Positions 16,152-24,011 are shown, numbered from the stretch's first letter. The stretch: DNA of 39,660 nucleotides from an uncultured Eubacteriales bacterium (GCA_900546635.1 URDS01000013.1:1-39660), one strand, 5' to 3'. Notes: generated by a model not told the origin, from the sequence alone. Numbers and translations: made by a program.

Positions 16152-17546
16152 ATGCAGAGAACAGAAATTCGCAGCATTTTTCAAGATCCCGGCAGCGCGG
16201 CCGAACAGAAAATCACGGTTTGCGGATGGGCGCGCTCTATCCGGGCAAGCAATGCCTTCGGCTTTATCGAACTGAACGACGGAAGCTGTTTCGGCAATCT
16301 GCAGATCGTATTTGAAGCGGATCAAATCGAAAATTACGCCGAGATCGCGCGGCAGAACGTGGGCGCCGCGCTGGAAGCGACCGGTACGCTCGTGCTGACG
16401 CCGGGCGCGAAGCAGCCCTTCGAACTCAAAGCCGCTTCGGTTTGCGTGGAGGGCGTTTCTCTGCCCGATTATCCGCTGCAAAAGAAAAAACACTCGTTTG
16501 AATTTCTGCGCACCATCGCGCATTTGCGGCCGCGCGCCAACACGTTCAACGCCGTATTCCGCGTGCGCAGCGAATGCGCCTACGCGATCCACAGCTTTTT
16601 CCATGAACGCGGCTTTGTCTATGTCAACACGCCGATCATTACCACCTCCGACTGCGAGGGCGCGGGCGAGATGTTCCGCGTGACCGCGCTGGATATGAAC
16701 GATTTGCCGACGCTCCCGGACGGAACCGTCGATTTTTCGCAGGATTTCTTCGGCAAAAAAACCAGCCTTACCGTGTCCGGCCAACTCAACGCCGAATGCT
16801 TTGCGCTCGCGTTCGGAAACGTCTACACGTTCGGCCCGACCTTCCGCGCCGAGCGCTCCAACACGGGGCGGCACGCCGCGGAATTTTGGATGATGGAACC
16901 GGAGATGGCCTTTGCCGATCTGAACGACGACATGGAGCTTGCCGAGGCTATGATTAAATCGGTCGTTCGCCACGTGATGGCGTCCTGCCCCGCCGAGCTT
17001 GAATTTTTCAACAAATTCTTCGATCAGACGCTGCTCTCGCGCCTGCAAAATCTTGTGGAAAACGATTTCGCGCGCGTCAGCTATACCGAGGCGATCCGCA
17101 TTCTCGAAGAAAGCGGCCATACCTTTGAATATCCGGTTTCCTTCGGCATCGACCTCCAGACCGAGCATGAGCGCTGGCTGACCGAAAAGGTGTTCGGCAA
17201 ACCGGTGTTTGTCACCGACTATCCGAAGGAGATCAAGGCTTTCTATATGCGGCAGAACGACGACGGAAAAACCGTCGCCGCCATGGACATGTTGGTTCCG
17301 GGCGTGGGTGAACTGATCGGCGGTTCCCAGCGCGAGGAGCGCATGGACCGTCTGACCGAAGCGATGGCGCGCTTCGGCCTTTCCGAGGCGGATTATAAAT
17401 GGTATTTGGATCTGCGCCGCTACGGCAGCGCAAAGCACGCGGGATTCGGTCTCGGCTTTGAGCGCCTCGTGATGTACCTGACCGGCGTATCCAACATCCG
17501 GGATGTGGAAGCGTTCCCGCGCACGACCGGCTCCGCCGAATTTTAA
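16152..17546 (+). CDS. asnS: Asparagine-tRNA ligase
   Basis: A protein of 464 residues from the ATG at 16152, with GAGG eight bases upstream; an in-frame ATG at 16131 precedes the ribosome site. The N-terminal OB-fold anticodon-binding domain (KITVCGWARSIRAS...) precedes the class II catalytic core. Motif 2 is FRAERSNTGRHAAEFWMMEP and motif 3 GFGLGFERLVMYLTG, followed by NIRDVEAFPRTTGSAEF. The retained Asn-type residues and C-terminus separate it from AspS. It charges tRNA-Asn directly. It is driven by its own promoter and structured leader. An aspartate-aminotransferase-like gene follows after 45 bp. Confidence 0.96.
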   Translation: MQRTEIRSIFQDPGSAAEQKITVCGWARSIRASNAFGFIELNDGSCFGNLQIVFEADQIENYAEIARQNVGAALEATGTLVLTPGAKQPFELKAASVCVEGVSLPDYPLQKKKHSFEFLRTIAHLRPRANTFNAVFRVRSECAYAIHSFFHERGFVYVNTPIITTSDCEGAGEMFRVTALDMNDLPTLPDGTVDFSQDFFGKKTSLTVSGQLNAECFALAFGNVYTFGPTFRAERSNTGRHAAEFWMMEPEMAFADLNDDMELAEAMIKSVVRHVMASCPAELEFFNKFFDQTLLSRLQNLVENDFARVSYTEAIRILEESGHTFEYPVSFGIDLQTEHERWLTEKVFGKPVFVTDYPKEIKAFYMRQNDDGKTVAAMDMLVPGVGELIGGSQREERMDRLTEAMARFGLSEADYKWYLDLRRYGSAKHAGFGLGFERLVMYLTGVSNIRDVEAFPRTTGSAEF

Positions 17547-17591
17547 GCCGAGTTTACGATTCAACCGACCCCATAAGGAGATTTTTTATAT

Positions 17592-18878
17592 ATGAAGTAT
17601 TCCGAACGCTCAACAGAAGAAAAAAAAGAACTGCTGAAACGCGCGCAGATTGAATTTGACTGTCTGTGCAAGCTCAAGCTTTCGCTCGACCTCTCGCGCG
17701 GCAAGCCGATTACCGAGCAGCTCGATTTGTCCGACGCGCTTTTGACCTCGATCACCGGCGAGCACGGCGATTATATCGGCGAGCGCGGCTTTGACTACCG
17801 CAATTACGGTCTGCTCGACGGCATTCCGGAAGCGAAGCGGCTGTTTTCACAGCTGCTCGACATCCCGACCGAAAATCTGTTCGTCGGCGGCAACTCCAGC
17901 CTGAATATGATCTACGACGCGCTCACCCGCCTGATGCTGCACGGCGCGCCCGGCGTGGATATTCCCTGGTGCAAATACGACCGCGTGAAATTCATCTGCC
18001 CCGCGCCCGGCTACGACCGGCATTTCGCCATGCTCGAAACGCTCGGCATCGAGATGATTACGGTCGAATATCTCGAAAACGGCCTGCTCGACATCGACCG
18101 CGTAGAGGAACTTGCGCGCGACCCCGAAGTGCACGGCATGATCTGTGTGCCGAAATACTCCAATCCGACCGGCGCGACCTATCCGCGCGACATTGTGCGC
18201 CGTCTGGCCAAAATGGAGTGCGCCGCGCCCGACTTCCGCATTGTGTGGGACAACGCCTATGTGGTGCACGACATCTACACCGAGGAGCATTTGGCCAACA
18301 TCTTTGAATTTGGACGCCGCTACGGCACCGAAGATCGGATTTTGTACTTTGCCTCGACCTCCAAGATCACATTTCCGGGTTCGGGCGTCGCGGTCATGGC
18401 GCTGAGTGAAGCCAATATGGCGCAGGCCAAAAAGCTGATCGGCATTCAGACCATCAGCTTTGACAAGCTCAATCAGCTTCGCCATGTCCGTTTCCTGAGA
18501 GACGCCGTGCACGTGCATGAAATCATGAAGCAGCACGCGGAGATCATCCGGCCAAAGTTCGATATTGTGTTTGAGTCGCTGGAGGCCGAACTTGGCGGAC
18601 TGGGCATCGCAAGCTGGACAAAGCCGAACGGCGGCTATTTCATCAGCCTGACGCTGCTTGACGGCTGCGCAAAGCGCGTCTGGAATTTGATGAAGCAGGC
18701 CGGCGTGGTTCTGACCGCCGCGGGCGCGACCTATCCGTACGGAAAGGACCCGCGCGACGCCAATCTGCGCCTTGCCCCGACCTATTCGCCCGCGCACGAG
18801 CTTGAAGTCTGCATTCAGGCGCTGTCCGCGTGCGTCCGTCTGGCTTCGCTCGAAAAAATGCTCGCCGACGAGGCGTAA
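17592..18878 (+). CDS. MocR-type class I aminotransferase, probable aspartate aminotransferase
   Basis: A protein of 428 residues resembling the Aminotran_MocR group (aspartate aminotransferase subgroup Ic, first known from Corynebacterium), here without a DNA-binding domain. PLP contacts can be seen: CVPKYSNPTGATYP near residue 185, IVWDNAYVVHD near 217-227 (Asp and Tyr), and the Schiff-base Lys in FASTSKITFPGSG near 255-261. NLRLAPTYSP near 396 supplies the Arg for the carboxylate. It probably interconverts aspartate and oxaloacetate. AAGGAG precedes the ATG by 11 bases. Directly behind asnS with no terminator between, it likely shares that transcript. A strong terminator follows. Confidence 0.85.
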   Translation: MKYSERSTEEKKELLKRAQIEFDCLCKLKLSLDLSRGKPITEQLDLSDALLTSITGEHGDYIGERGFDYRNYGLLDGIPEAKRLFSQLLDIPTENLFVGGNSSLNMIYDALTRLMLHGAPGVDIPWCKYDRVKFICPAPGYDRHFAMLETLGIEMITVEYLENGLLDIDRVEELARDPEVHGMICVPKYSNPTGATYPRDIVRRLAKMECAAPDFRIVWDNAYVVHDIYTEEHLANIFEFGRRYGTEDRILYFASTSKITFPGSGVAVMALSEANMAQAKKLIGIQTISFDKLNQLRHVRFLRDAVHVHEIMKQHAEIIRPKFDIVFESLEAELGGLGIASWTKPNGGYFISLTLLDGCAKRVWNLMKQAGVVLTAAGATYPYGKDPRDANLRLAPTYSPAHELEVCIQALSACVRLASLEKMLADEA

Positions 18879-18905
18879 GGCCGCGCATATTTCTACATAA
18901 AATCA

Positions 18906-18941
18906 CGCCCCGAAGCGAGATTTCCGCTTCGGGGCGCTTTT
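18906..18941 (+). terminator. Rho-independent terminator after the aminotransferase
   Basis: A perfect 12-bp stem CGCCCCGAAGCG / CGCTTCGGGGCG with a 7-nt loop is followed by CTTTT. Confidence 0.85.
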
Positions 18942-19013
18942 CGGCGATTTCAACTGTTCGACAAAGCCGGACGCATTTGGGGTGCAAAGGCGAAAAGGCG
19001 CGGCAGTCAGCAA

Positions 19014-19448
19014 TCAGATGCGCTTTGCAAAGCAGATCACACGATTGACTTCCGAAAACCCGGCGCGCAGATGAAACGCAAGACTCACGTCGTTTTTCAG
19101 TTCGCAATCGCTGGCAAACTCAAAGCATCCCTTTTCCTTTGCCCACTTCTCGCAGCATGCAAGCAACTTTCGGGCATACCCGTGTTTCCGCCATGCTTCC
19201 CGGACGAAAATCCCCTCCAGATACCCGACAGGCGTGCTGTTTGTTCCCTCAACATAGTCATGCCGCAGTTGTACCTGGGCAAATCCGATTTTTTCGCCGT
19301 CTGTTTTTGCAATATAGACCGCGCAGGCGTCATCCCGCAGCAAATCAAGGAATTCCTCTCGCAACCCGGCTTCATCGTGCCCCGGCCACAGGGACGCGGC
19401 CAGGCAAACGACATCCTCTATATCCGACGGCGCAGCTTTATATATCAT
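19014..19448 (-). CDS. AAC(6')-I-type aminoglycoside N-acetyltransferase
   Basis: A protein of 144 residues of the GNAT fold. The middle block YVEGTNSTPVGYLEGIFV, then RKHGYARKLL (the acetyl-CoA Q/RxxGxG/A-type motif) and CFEFASDCELKNDVS closely follow the layout of AAC(6')-I enzymes of the Ig/Ih/Ij lineage, in which YVNGTETSPVGFLEGIYV and EFASD occupy the same places. Those enzymes acetylate the 6'-amine of kanamycin, tobramycin and similar drugs. GGAGG precedes the ATG at ideal spacing. The gene stands alone, next to a MATE exporter on the other strand, with no visible mobile element. Family membership is strong; actual resistance is inference, as distant relatives may have other substrates. 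Confidence 0.8.
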   Translation of the reverse strand: MIYKAAPSDIEDVVCLAASLWPGHDEAGLREEFLDLLRDDACAVYIAKTDGEKIGFAQVQLRHDYVEGTNSTPVGYLEGIFVREAWRKHGYARKLLACCEKWAKEKGCFEFASDCELKNDVSLAFHLRAGFSEVNRVICFAKRI

Positions 19449-19552
19449 CGTTACCTCCAGTATGATTCAATTTCAATTTATTCTACTTATTCTACAATAC
19501 CCCATTTTCCCGCCGTTTGCAAGATCATTTTTGCGACGCGCAGCAATCGGAC

Positions 19553-19581
19553 TTGACAAAATACTTTTTTCTGTATAGAAT
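19553..19581 (+). promoter_or_regulatory. Promoter of the MATE leader
   Basis: A perfect TTGACA (19553-19558), a 17-nt spacer and TAGAAT (19576-19581). It starts a leader of about 140 nt before the MATE start codon. Confidence 0.8.
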
Positions 19582-19587
19582 AGACTT

Positions 19588-19662
19588 CACGGTCGGAGGA
19601 TCTGCAAACAGGATCTGCAAGGTTGGATAAGACGCGGGAACACCCGTTTTATCCGGCTTTTT
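19588..19662 (+). promoter_or_regulatory. Short leader with terminator before the MATE gene (attenuator candidate)
   Basis: A short segment (about 19588-19621) with two copies of GGATCTGCAA, one able to form CTG-CAAA-CAG, is followed by a strong terminator hairpin (19622-19657: GGATAA...GGG-AACA-CCCGTTTTATCC, extended by G-T pairs) and TTTTTGTTTT. The gene starts 60 nt later, so RNA polymerase must read through to express it. I find no leader peptide start codon and no match to a riboswitch class I know. Confidence 0.55.
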
Positions 19663-19725
19663 GTTTTATTCTTTTTTTCACGGGAATACTCTATTCAAAG
19701 CGCGTTTTCGATAAGGAGGTGCGCC

Positions 19726-21057
19726 GTGCGTACACAGTCTGTTTATGAAAAACCAATCGAACTGCATACCGTTATCAAATTTACGCTGCCCACGATGCTG
19801 ATGATGGCGTTTACCTCGCTGTATACGCTGGTGGACGGCGTTGTCGTCTCGCGCTTTGTGGGAACCGACGCCCTCTCCGCGATCAACATCGTCTTTCCGC
19901 TGATTACCATGATAAGCGGCGTCGGCTTTATGTTCAGCACAGGCGGTACGGCCATCGCCGCAAAGCGCATGGGCGAGGGTAGGCAGGCCGACGCAAATTC
20001 GTTTTTTACCCTGCTGGCGCTTGCGACCGGCGCGGTCAGTATTCTGCTCTCAGTCGGTACGCTCGCACTCGGCGACGAACTGTATTATCTGCTCGGCGCG
20101 GACGATACGCTGCTCGACTACTGCGTGCAGTACGGTCGAATCATGCTGCTCGGCAACGCCGTCTCCATGCTGCAAATTTTGTTCCAAAGCTTTCTGATTG
20201 CGGCTGACCGGCCGCGGCTCGGACTGGTTTTGACCGTTTTGTGCGGGCTTTGCAACATGGTATTGGATGTGCTTTTTGTCCATACGCTCGACATGGGCAT
20301 TGCGGGTGCGGCCGCCGCGACCATTGCCAGCGCGGCGGTCGGCTGTGTGGTCCCGATTTTTTACTTTTTGTCCGGAAAAACGTCTCTGCGCTTTTCCCGC
20401 CCGGTATTTGACGGGCGCGCGCTGCTCTTTGCCATGGCAAACGGCTCCTCCGAGATGGTCTCCAATCTGGCAAACTCGGTGACGACTTTCCTCTACAACA
20501 TGCAGATGCTCCGTCTTGCGGGCAACGCGGGCGTTGCGGCGATCACGGCCGTTTTGTATACGCAGTTTTTGTTTTCCTCGCTGCTGATCGGATTCACGAC
20601 CGGCTGCGCGCCGCTGGTCAGCTTTCACTACGGCGCCGGAAGCCGGGAAAAGCTGCACGCGCTGTTCCGCCTCTGTCTGCGGATCGTCTTTACGGTTTCG
20701 GGCGCGATGTTCCTTTTGGCCGAGCTTTCGGCAGACGGCGCAATCGGCATCTTTGCCGGTAAGGACGCCTCCATGGCCGAGATCGGCGTCCGAGGTTTTC
20801 GCATTTTCTCCGTTTCCTATTTGCTTTGCGGATTGAATATTTTTGCTTCCGGCTTTTTCACCGCGCTCTGCAACGGAAAAGTTTCCGCGGGTATTTCGGT
20901 ACTGCGCACCTTTTTGCTGCAGGTGGGCGCGATTCTGCTGCTGCCGCTGATTTTCGGAATCGACGGCGTATTTGCCGCAATCCCCGCAGCCGAGCTTTTG
21001 ACCGCTTTTGTGTCGGCGGCGCTTTTTGCCCACTACAGACATCGGTACGGATATTGA
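19726..21057 (+). CDS. MATE family multidrug/sodium antiporter
   Basis: A protein of 443 residues with about 12 membrane segments in two similar halves, each with the MATE pattern (the first half opens FTLPTMLMMAFTSLYTLVDGVVVSRFVG, residues about 15-42). MATE proteins export cationic drugs, toxins or metabolites in exchange for Na+ or H+. The start is GTG at 19726, six bases after AAGGAGG; no ATG is better placed. The substrate is unknown. A promoter and a terminator-type leader precede it, so expression is probably induced. The nearby AAC(6')-like gene makes a small resistance-like neighbourhood, on opposite strands. Confidence 0.93.
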   Translation: MRTQSVYEKPIELHTVIKFTLPTMLMMAFTSLYTLVDGVVVSRFVGTDALSAINIVFPLITMISGVGFMFSTGGTAIAAKRMGEGRQADANSFFTLLALATGAVSILLSVGTLALGDELYYLLGADDTLLDYCVQYGRIMLLGNAVSMLQILFQSFLIAADRPRLGLVLTVLCGLCNMVLDVLFVHTLDMGIAGAAAATIASAAVGCVVPIFYFLSGKTSLRFSRPVFDGRALLFAMANGSSEMVSNLANSVTTFLYNMQMLRLAGNAGVAAITAVLYTQFLFSSLLIGFTTGCAPLVSFHYGAGSREKLHALFRLCLRIVFTVSGAMFLLAELSADGAIGIFAGKDASMAEIGVRGFRIFSVSYLLCGLNIFASGFFTALCNGKVSAGISVLRTFLLQVGAILLLPLIFGIDGVFAAIPAAELLTAFVSAALFAHYRHRYGY

Positions 21058-21060
21058 AAA

Positions 21061-21094
21061 GAGCGTCGGGTAAAGTTCCCGGCGCTCTTTTTTT
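21061..21094. terminator. Bidirectional terminator between convergent genes
   Basis: Stem GAGCGTCGGG / CCCGGCGCTC with a 7-nt loop, then seven T on the plus strand. On the minus strand it is followed by TTTT. It serves the MATE gene and the SLH/GH43 gene, whose 3' ends lie either side. Confidence 0.85.
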
Positions 21095-23078
21095 ATTCCC
21101 CGGAGGGGGCGAAACGCGATTCGTACTGAGATACAGGCTCTCCGAACACCGGCATTCCGCTCTCGTCAAAGCCGAACTTCTGCACATGGAGATACCGCTC
21201 GCCCTTTTCGGTCGTGCGGGCATGGTAGGCCAGCCAATATTCACTGCCGTCCGGCGAGAGGAATACCGAACAGTGTCCGGGCGCGTAAACATTGTTTCCG
21301 GCGGTGAACATCACCTTGTCATATTTTGTCCAGCTTGCCTTGGAGAGAATATCGGTTCCGGTAAACTCCAAAAGGCCGAGGCAATAGTAGGGGGAGGTCA
21401 CGTTGTTTGCGCTGTACACAAGGAACAGGCGGCCATCATGCTCAAAGGTATACGGTCCCTCGTTCACTTTTCCGTCTTTCGTTTCAAAATCCAAGGTCGC
21501 GCTGGACAGGACCGACACCCGCTTGTGGTCAATTGTCCAAGGGTTTTCGAGTCTTGCGATGGTAATCACGTTGCCGCTCAAAATGCGCGCGCAGGTCACG
21601 TAATTTTCGCCCTGATAGGTGAACACATGCGCGTCAATCGCCCAGAGCGTATCGCTTAAAAAGCCCTTAAAAATATAGTCGCCGTATGGGTCGTCACCGA
21701 CGGCCTCAAGGCAGAACAGACGAATGGATTTCGCCGGTTTGCCGTTCCCCTTTTCGGAAAGATCGGTCGCGCCGCTCGCGTAAATATACCATTTGCCGTC
21801 TACCTTTACAATTTCGGGCGCGTACAGCTTGTGCTTGATCTCGCCCGTGTCGCTGGCCACATAAATGTCTTTGCCCTCGGCCGTGCGCAGTTCAGACAGT
21901 GTTTTGGCGCGGTAGAGCGTCACGCGGTCGTTTTTCGGCGAGGAATACACCGCGTAATAGCAGGCCGTTTCTTGGTCGTATAGAATGCAGGGGTCGCCGG
22001 CCGGGGTGGCCGTGCGCAGCGGATTTTGAATAAAGTCGCGCATCTTTGAATCCTCATCTGTCAAATCAATTCCCGGTTTGCCCTCGATGTATTCTTTTTC
22101 AAAATACTGGCAGAGGCGGCGCAAAACGGTATTGGAAGCGCCGCGCAGACAGACCGAGGTGCCGTCGATCAAAAGAGCGGCTTCCGTCCCGGTGAGTGTG
22201 CCGGCTTTCTGACTGACCGCGCGCGTGGTATCGCCGACAACGATTTCATTGGCCGTCGCGGGCGCGGAGTCGGCCACAACCGGCAGTTCTCTGCCGTATG
22301 CTTCTTTTACGGCGTCGGCCAAATCCTTGGCGGCTATCGTCTCGATTGCGTTTGCGGACGCGCCGACAACGATCGTATATTCCGTGACGGGTACCCCGCC
22401 TATGCGCAGACCGCCGGTCAAGGTTTCAGCCAAAACTTCGGCCATTATCTGCGCGTCCGCAGCGCCCGCCCGAACCAGCCGGTCGCAAAGCCGATCCCCG
22501 GATTTCGGCGTGGCGGTCAGCGCGCGGTAGCAGATCTGAAACGCGTCCCCGCGGCAAAAGGCCGCGCCGGGCGCGCTGTTTTCGGTCAGTCCCGCACTTT
22601 TGGCGAGCGTGAACGGATCGCTCCACACAAAATCCCCGCTGCCGTCGTTTTGATCCACATAGCCGAGCACGCGCAGAATGCTCGTCAAAAACGCCGCTTC
22701 TGTGATGATTGTATCGGTGCCGAAGTGGGTTTTGTCAACGCCCTGCGTGATGCCGTTTGTATACGTGTATCCCACATACGGAGACGCCCACGCCGGCACG
22801 TCCGAAAACGGATGCGCAAAGCTTCCCTCTGTGGCCTCGGCCTCCGCGCCGAGAAAGCGCACCACAAGCGCCATGGCCTGCGCGCGCGTCAAGCCGTCCT
22901 CCAGCGCAAAATTCACGCTTCCGTCCGCTGTGGCATATCCCTGCACAAGTCCGAGCTTGTACAGTGCCTCCGCGCTCGACTGCCCGCGCCCGGAAGCGTT
23001 CGCCGCGGCAGCCGGCAGCGCGCCAAATAAAATCAAAAATGCCAAACATGCAGAAATGATTCGGATTGGTTTTTTCAT
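21093..23078 (-). CDS. Secreted S-layer homology protein with glycosyl hydrolase 43 domain
   Basis: A protein of 661 residues from the ATG at 23078 (GGAGGG six bases upstream); a GTG two codons earlier is unlikely. A signal peptide ends near AAAANA (about 28). Two or three S-layer homology repeats fill about 35-195 (LTRAQAMALVVRFLG, PFSDVPAWASPYVG). A region at about 230-330 (TEYTIVVGASANAIETIAAKDLADA) resembles the non-catalytic N-domain beside some glycoside hydrolases. The C-terminal five-bladed-propeller-like domain keeps the GH43 acids: Asp in AGDPCILYD (362), Asp in AIDAH (482) and Glu in NEGPY (540). It probably trims arabinose- or xylose-containing plant glycans at the cell surface. 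Confidence 0.88.
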   Translation of the reverse strand: MKKPIRIISACLAFLILFGALPAAAANASGRGQSSAEALYKLGLVQGYATADGSVNFALEDGLTRAQAMALVVRFLGAEAEATEGSFAHPFSDVPAWASPYVGYTYTNGITQGVDKTHFGTDTIITEAAFLTSILRVLGYVDQNDGSGDFVWSDPFTLAKSAGLTENSAPGAAFCRGDAFQICYRALTATPKSGDRLCDRLVRAGAADAQIMAEVLAETLTGGLRIGGVPVTEYTIVVGASANAIETIAAKDLADAVKEAYGRELPVVADSAPATANEIVVGDTTRAVSQKAGTLTGTEAALLIDGTSVCLRGASNTVLRRLCQYFEKEYIEGKPGIDLTDEDSKMRDFIQNPLRTATPAGDPCILYDQETACYYAVYSSPKNDRVTLYRAKTLSELRTAEGKDIYVASDTGEIKHKLYAPEIVKVDGKWYIYASGATDLSEKGNGKPAKSIRLFCLEAVGDDPYGDYIFKGFLSDTLWAIDAHVFTYQGENYVTCARILSGNVITIARLENPWTIDHKRVSVLSSATLDFETKDGKVNEGPYTFEHDGRLFLVYSANNVTSPYYCLGLLEFTGTDILSKASWTKYDKVMFTAGNNVYAPGHCSVFLSPDGSEYWLAYHARTTEKGERYLHVQKFGFDESGMPVFGEPVSQYESRFAPSGE

Positions 23079-23112
23079 AAACACCCTCCATGCGAAGAAA
23101 TCCTATAGAACC

Positions 23113-23141
23113 ACTATACACGAAATTTGACAAATAGTAAA
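23113..23141 (-). promoter_or_regulatory. Promoter of the SLH/GH43 gene
   Basis: On the minus strand: TTTACT (23141-23136), a 17-nt spacer and TATAGT (23118-23113), 35 bp before the ATG. Confidence 0.6.
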
Positions 23142-23375
23142 TACAAATTTAAAGACTTCTTGTATAATAAATATAATTGTTTGAACTTCACAAGGCGTGA
23201 AAAATCAACCTCTGTGTTATCGCCCCGTGACATGCGGCCGACCGTGCATTTGGCCGGAGAACAGAACCGTTTTCGGCATCCGAAAGCTTTGACGCGGTTT
23301 ACCGCATGACAGGCGCGTACATACGGCGTTCCGTAGGGTAAGCGCGGTTTTTCCTGTATTTTTCCTGTAATAGAA
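23142..23375. other. Intergenic stretch without a supported gene
   Basis: An AT-rich part with TATAAT-like boxes (about 23160-23180) passes into GC-rich sequence. Short open frames on both strands have no ribosome site. The next element is the terminator-like hairpin at 23376-23402. Confidence 0.4.
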
Positions 23376-23404
23376 AAAAGGCCGTCCGCAGACGGCCTTT
23401 TTCC
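23376..23404. terminator. Bidirectional terminator-like hairpin at the outer edge of repeat copy B
   Basis: AAAAAAGGCCGTC CGC AGACGGCCTTTTT is a near-perfect inverted repeat with A and T runs on both sides. Its sequence resembles the variable hairpin on the other side of copy B (23561-23593), so copy B is flanked by two similar hairpins. Confidence 0.65.
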
Positions 23405-23560
23405 GCCGAAAAACCAAGGTTTTTCGACGATAGGGCGCGTTCGCTCGCGCCGTCGCGCCGCCCTATGGCGGCACTCGCGCGCCCGCAAGGTGTTTACAAG
23501 GCGGCACATGTCCGCCTTGTAAACGTATTTGATTTGCAATTTTCACTTTTTTGACAGACT
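23396..23560 (+). repeat. Dispersed terminator-linked repeat, copy B (long form)
   Basis: From the outer end: a hairpin CGAAAAACC/GGTTTTTCG, GC-rich paired segments (about 23425-23485), the 33-nt hairpin 23492-23524 (13-bp stem), a 28-nt AT-rich spacer and GACAGACT (23553-23560). The variable hairpin 23561-23593 follows without a gap. It is nearly identical to copy C throughout. It lies 3' of the 31-residue minus-strand peptide gene. Confidence 0.9.
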
Positions 23561-23593
23561 GAAAGGCCGCCTTTTTAAAGCAGACGGCCTTTC
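23561..23593. terminator. Variable hairpin abutting repeat copy B
   Basis: GAAAGGCCG ... CGGCCTTTC forms a 9-bp stem around a loose loop. It sits 41 bp past the stop of the minus-strand peptide gene and begins directly at the repeat octamer. Confidence 0.6.
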
Positions 23594-23633
23594 TAAAAAG
23601 GAGGAAAAGAGCATAGCTCCGGTAACAGAAAAT

Positions 23634-23729
23634 TTACAGAAATACGGCGCCCTGCGCAGTCAGCGCGACAAACAGCAAAACGGCAGCGGCCACGACAAAA
23701 AACGATAAAGACGGTTTCACGAGTTTCAT
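23634..23729 (-). CDS. Small single-membrane-segment peptide, 31 residues
   Basis: An ATG with a strong ribosome site (GGGAGG, five bases upstream) opens a 31-codon frame ending in TAA. The peptide starts MKLVKPSLSFFVVAAA, with two Lys before about 22 hydrophobic residues, and ends LTAQGAVFL. The pattern is one membrane helix with the N-terminus inside. It stands between repeat copies B and C with its own 3' hairpin, so it is organised like an independent gene. It could be a regulatory small membrane protein or a type I toxin-like peptide; no family is recognised. Support is the ribosome site and the hydrophobic pattern only. Confidence 0.5.
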   Translation of the reverse strand: MKLVKPSLSFFVVAAAVLLFVALTAQGAVFL

Positions 23730-23840
23730 ATTGTCCTCCCATGCGTTCGTTTCTGTCCTTTAGTCGAATCCGCAAAACAAAATCCTCACCGGCAGTCCGA
23801 ATTTTTCCAAGGTATGCTTTTGCAATCATTTTTTCCGCCC

Positions 23841-24008
23841 TTTTCCGCCGCAAAACCAAGGTTTTGCGGCGATGGGGCGCGTTCGCTCGCGCCGTCGCGC
23901 CGCCCTGCGGTCGGCACTCGCGCGCCCGTAAGGTGTTTACAAGGCGGCACATGTCCGCCTTGTAAACATATTTTATTTTATTTGCAATTTTTACTTTTTT
24001 GACAGACT
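23841..24008 (+). repeat. Dispersed terminator-linked repeat, copy C (long form)
   Basis: Same order as copy B: hairpin CGCAAAACC/GGTTTTGCG, GC-rich segment, the 33-nt hairpin (23935-23967), a spacer longer by five bases, and GACAGACT (24001-24008). The first hairpin differs from that of copy B by an A-T to C-G pair exchange. The variable hairpin starts three bases later. It lies 3' of the minus-strand glycerophosphodiesterase gene. Confidence 0.9.
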
Positions 24009-24011
24009 GGA

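Noticed and set aside
19588..19662. preQ1-I or mini-ykkC (guanidine-II) identity for the MATE leader
   Set aside because: The size is similar, but the conserved loop and A-rich tail of preQ1-I and the ACGR loops of guanidine-II are not present.
23114..23539. Minus-strand open frames inside repeat copies B and C starting MCRLVNTLRARECR
   Set aside because: Both copies encode this start because the ATG lies in the hairpin loop, but an indel puts the rest of B and C in different frames, and no ribosome site precedes it. The element is conserved as structure, not as protein.
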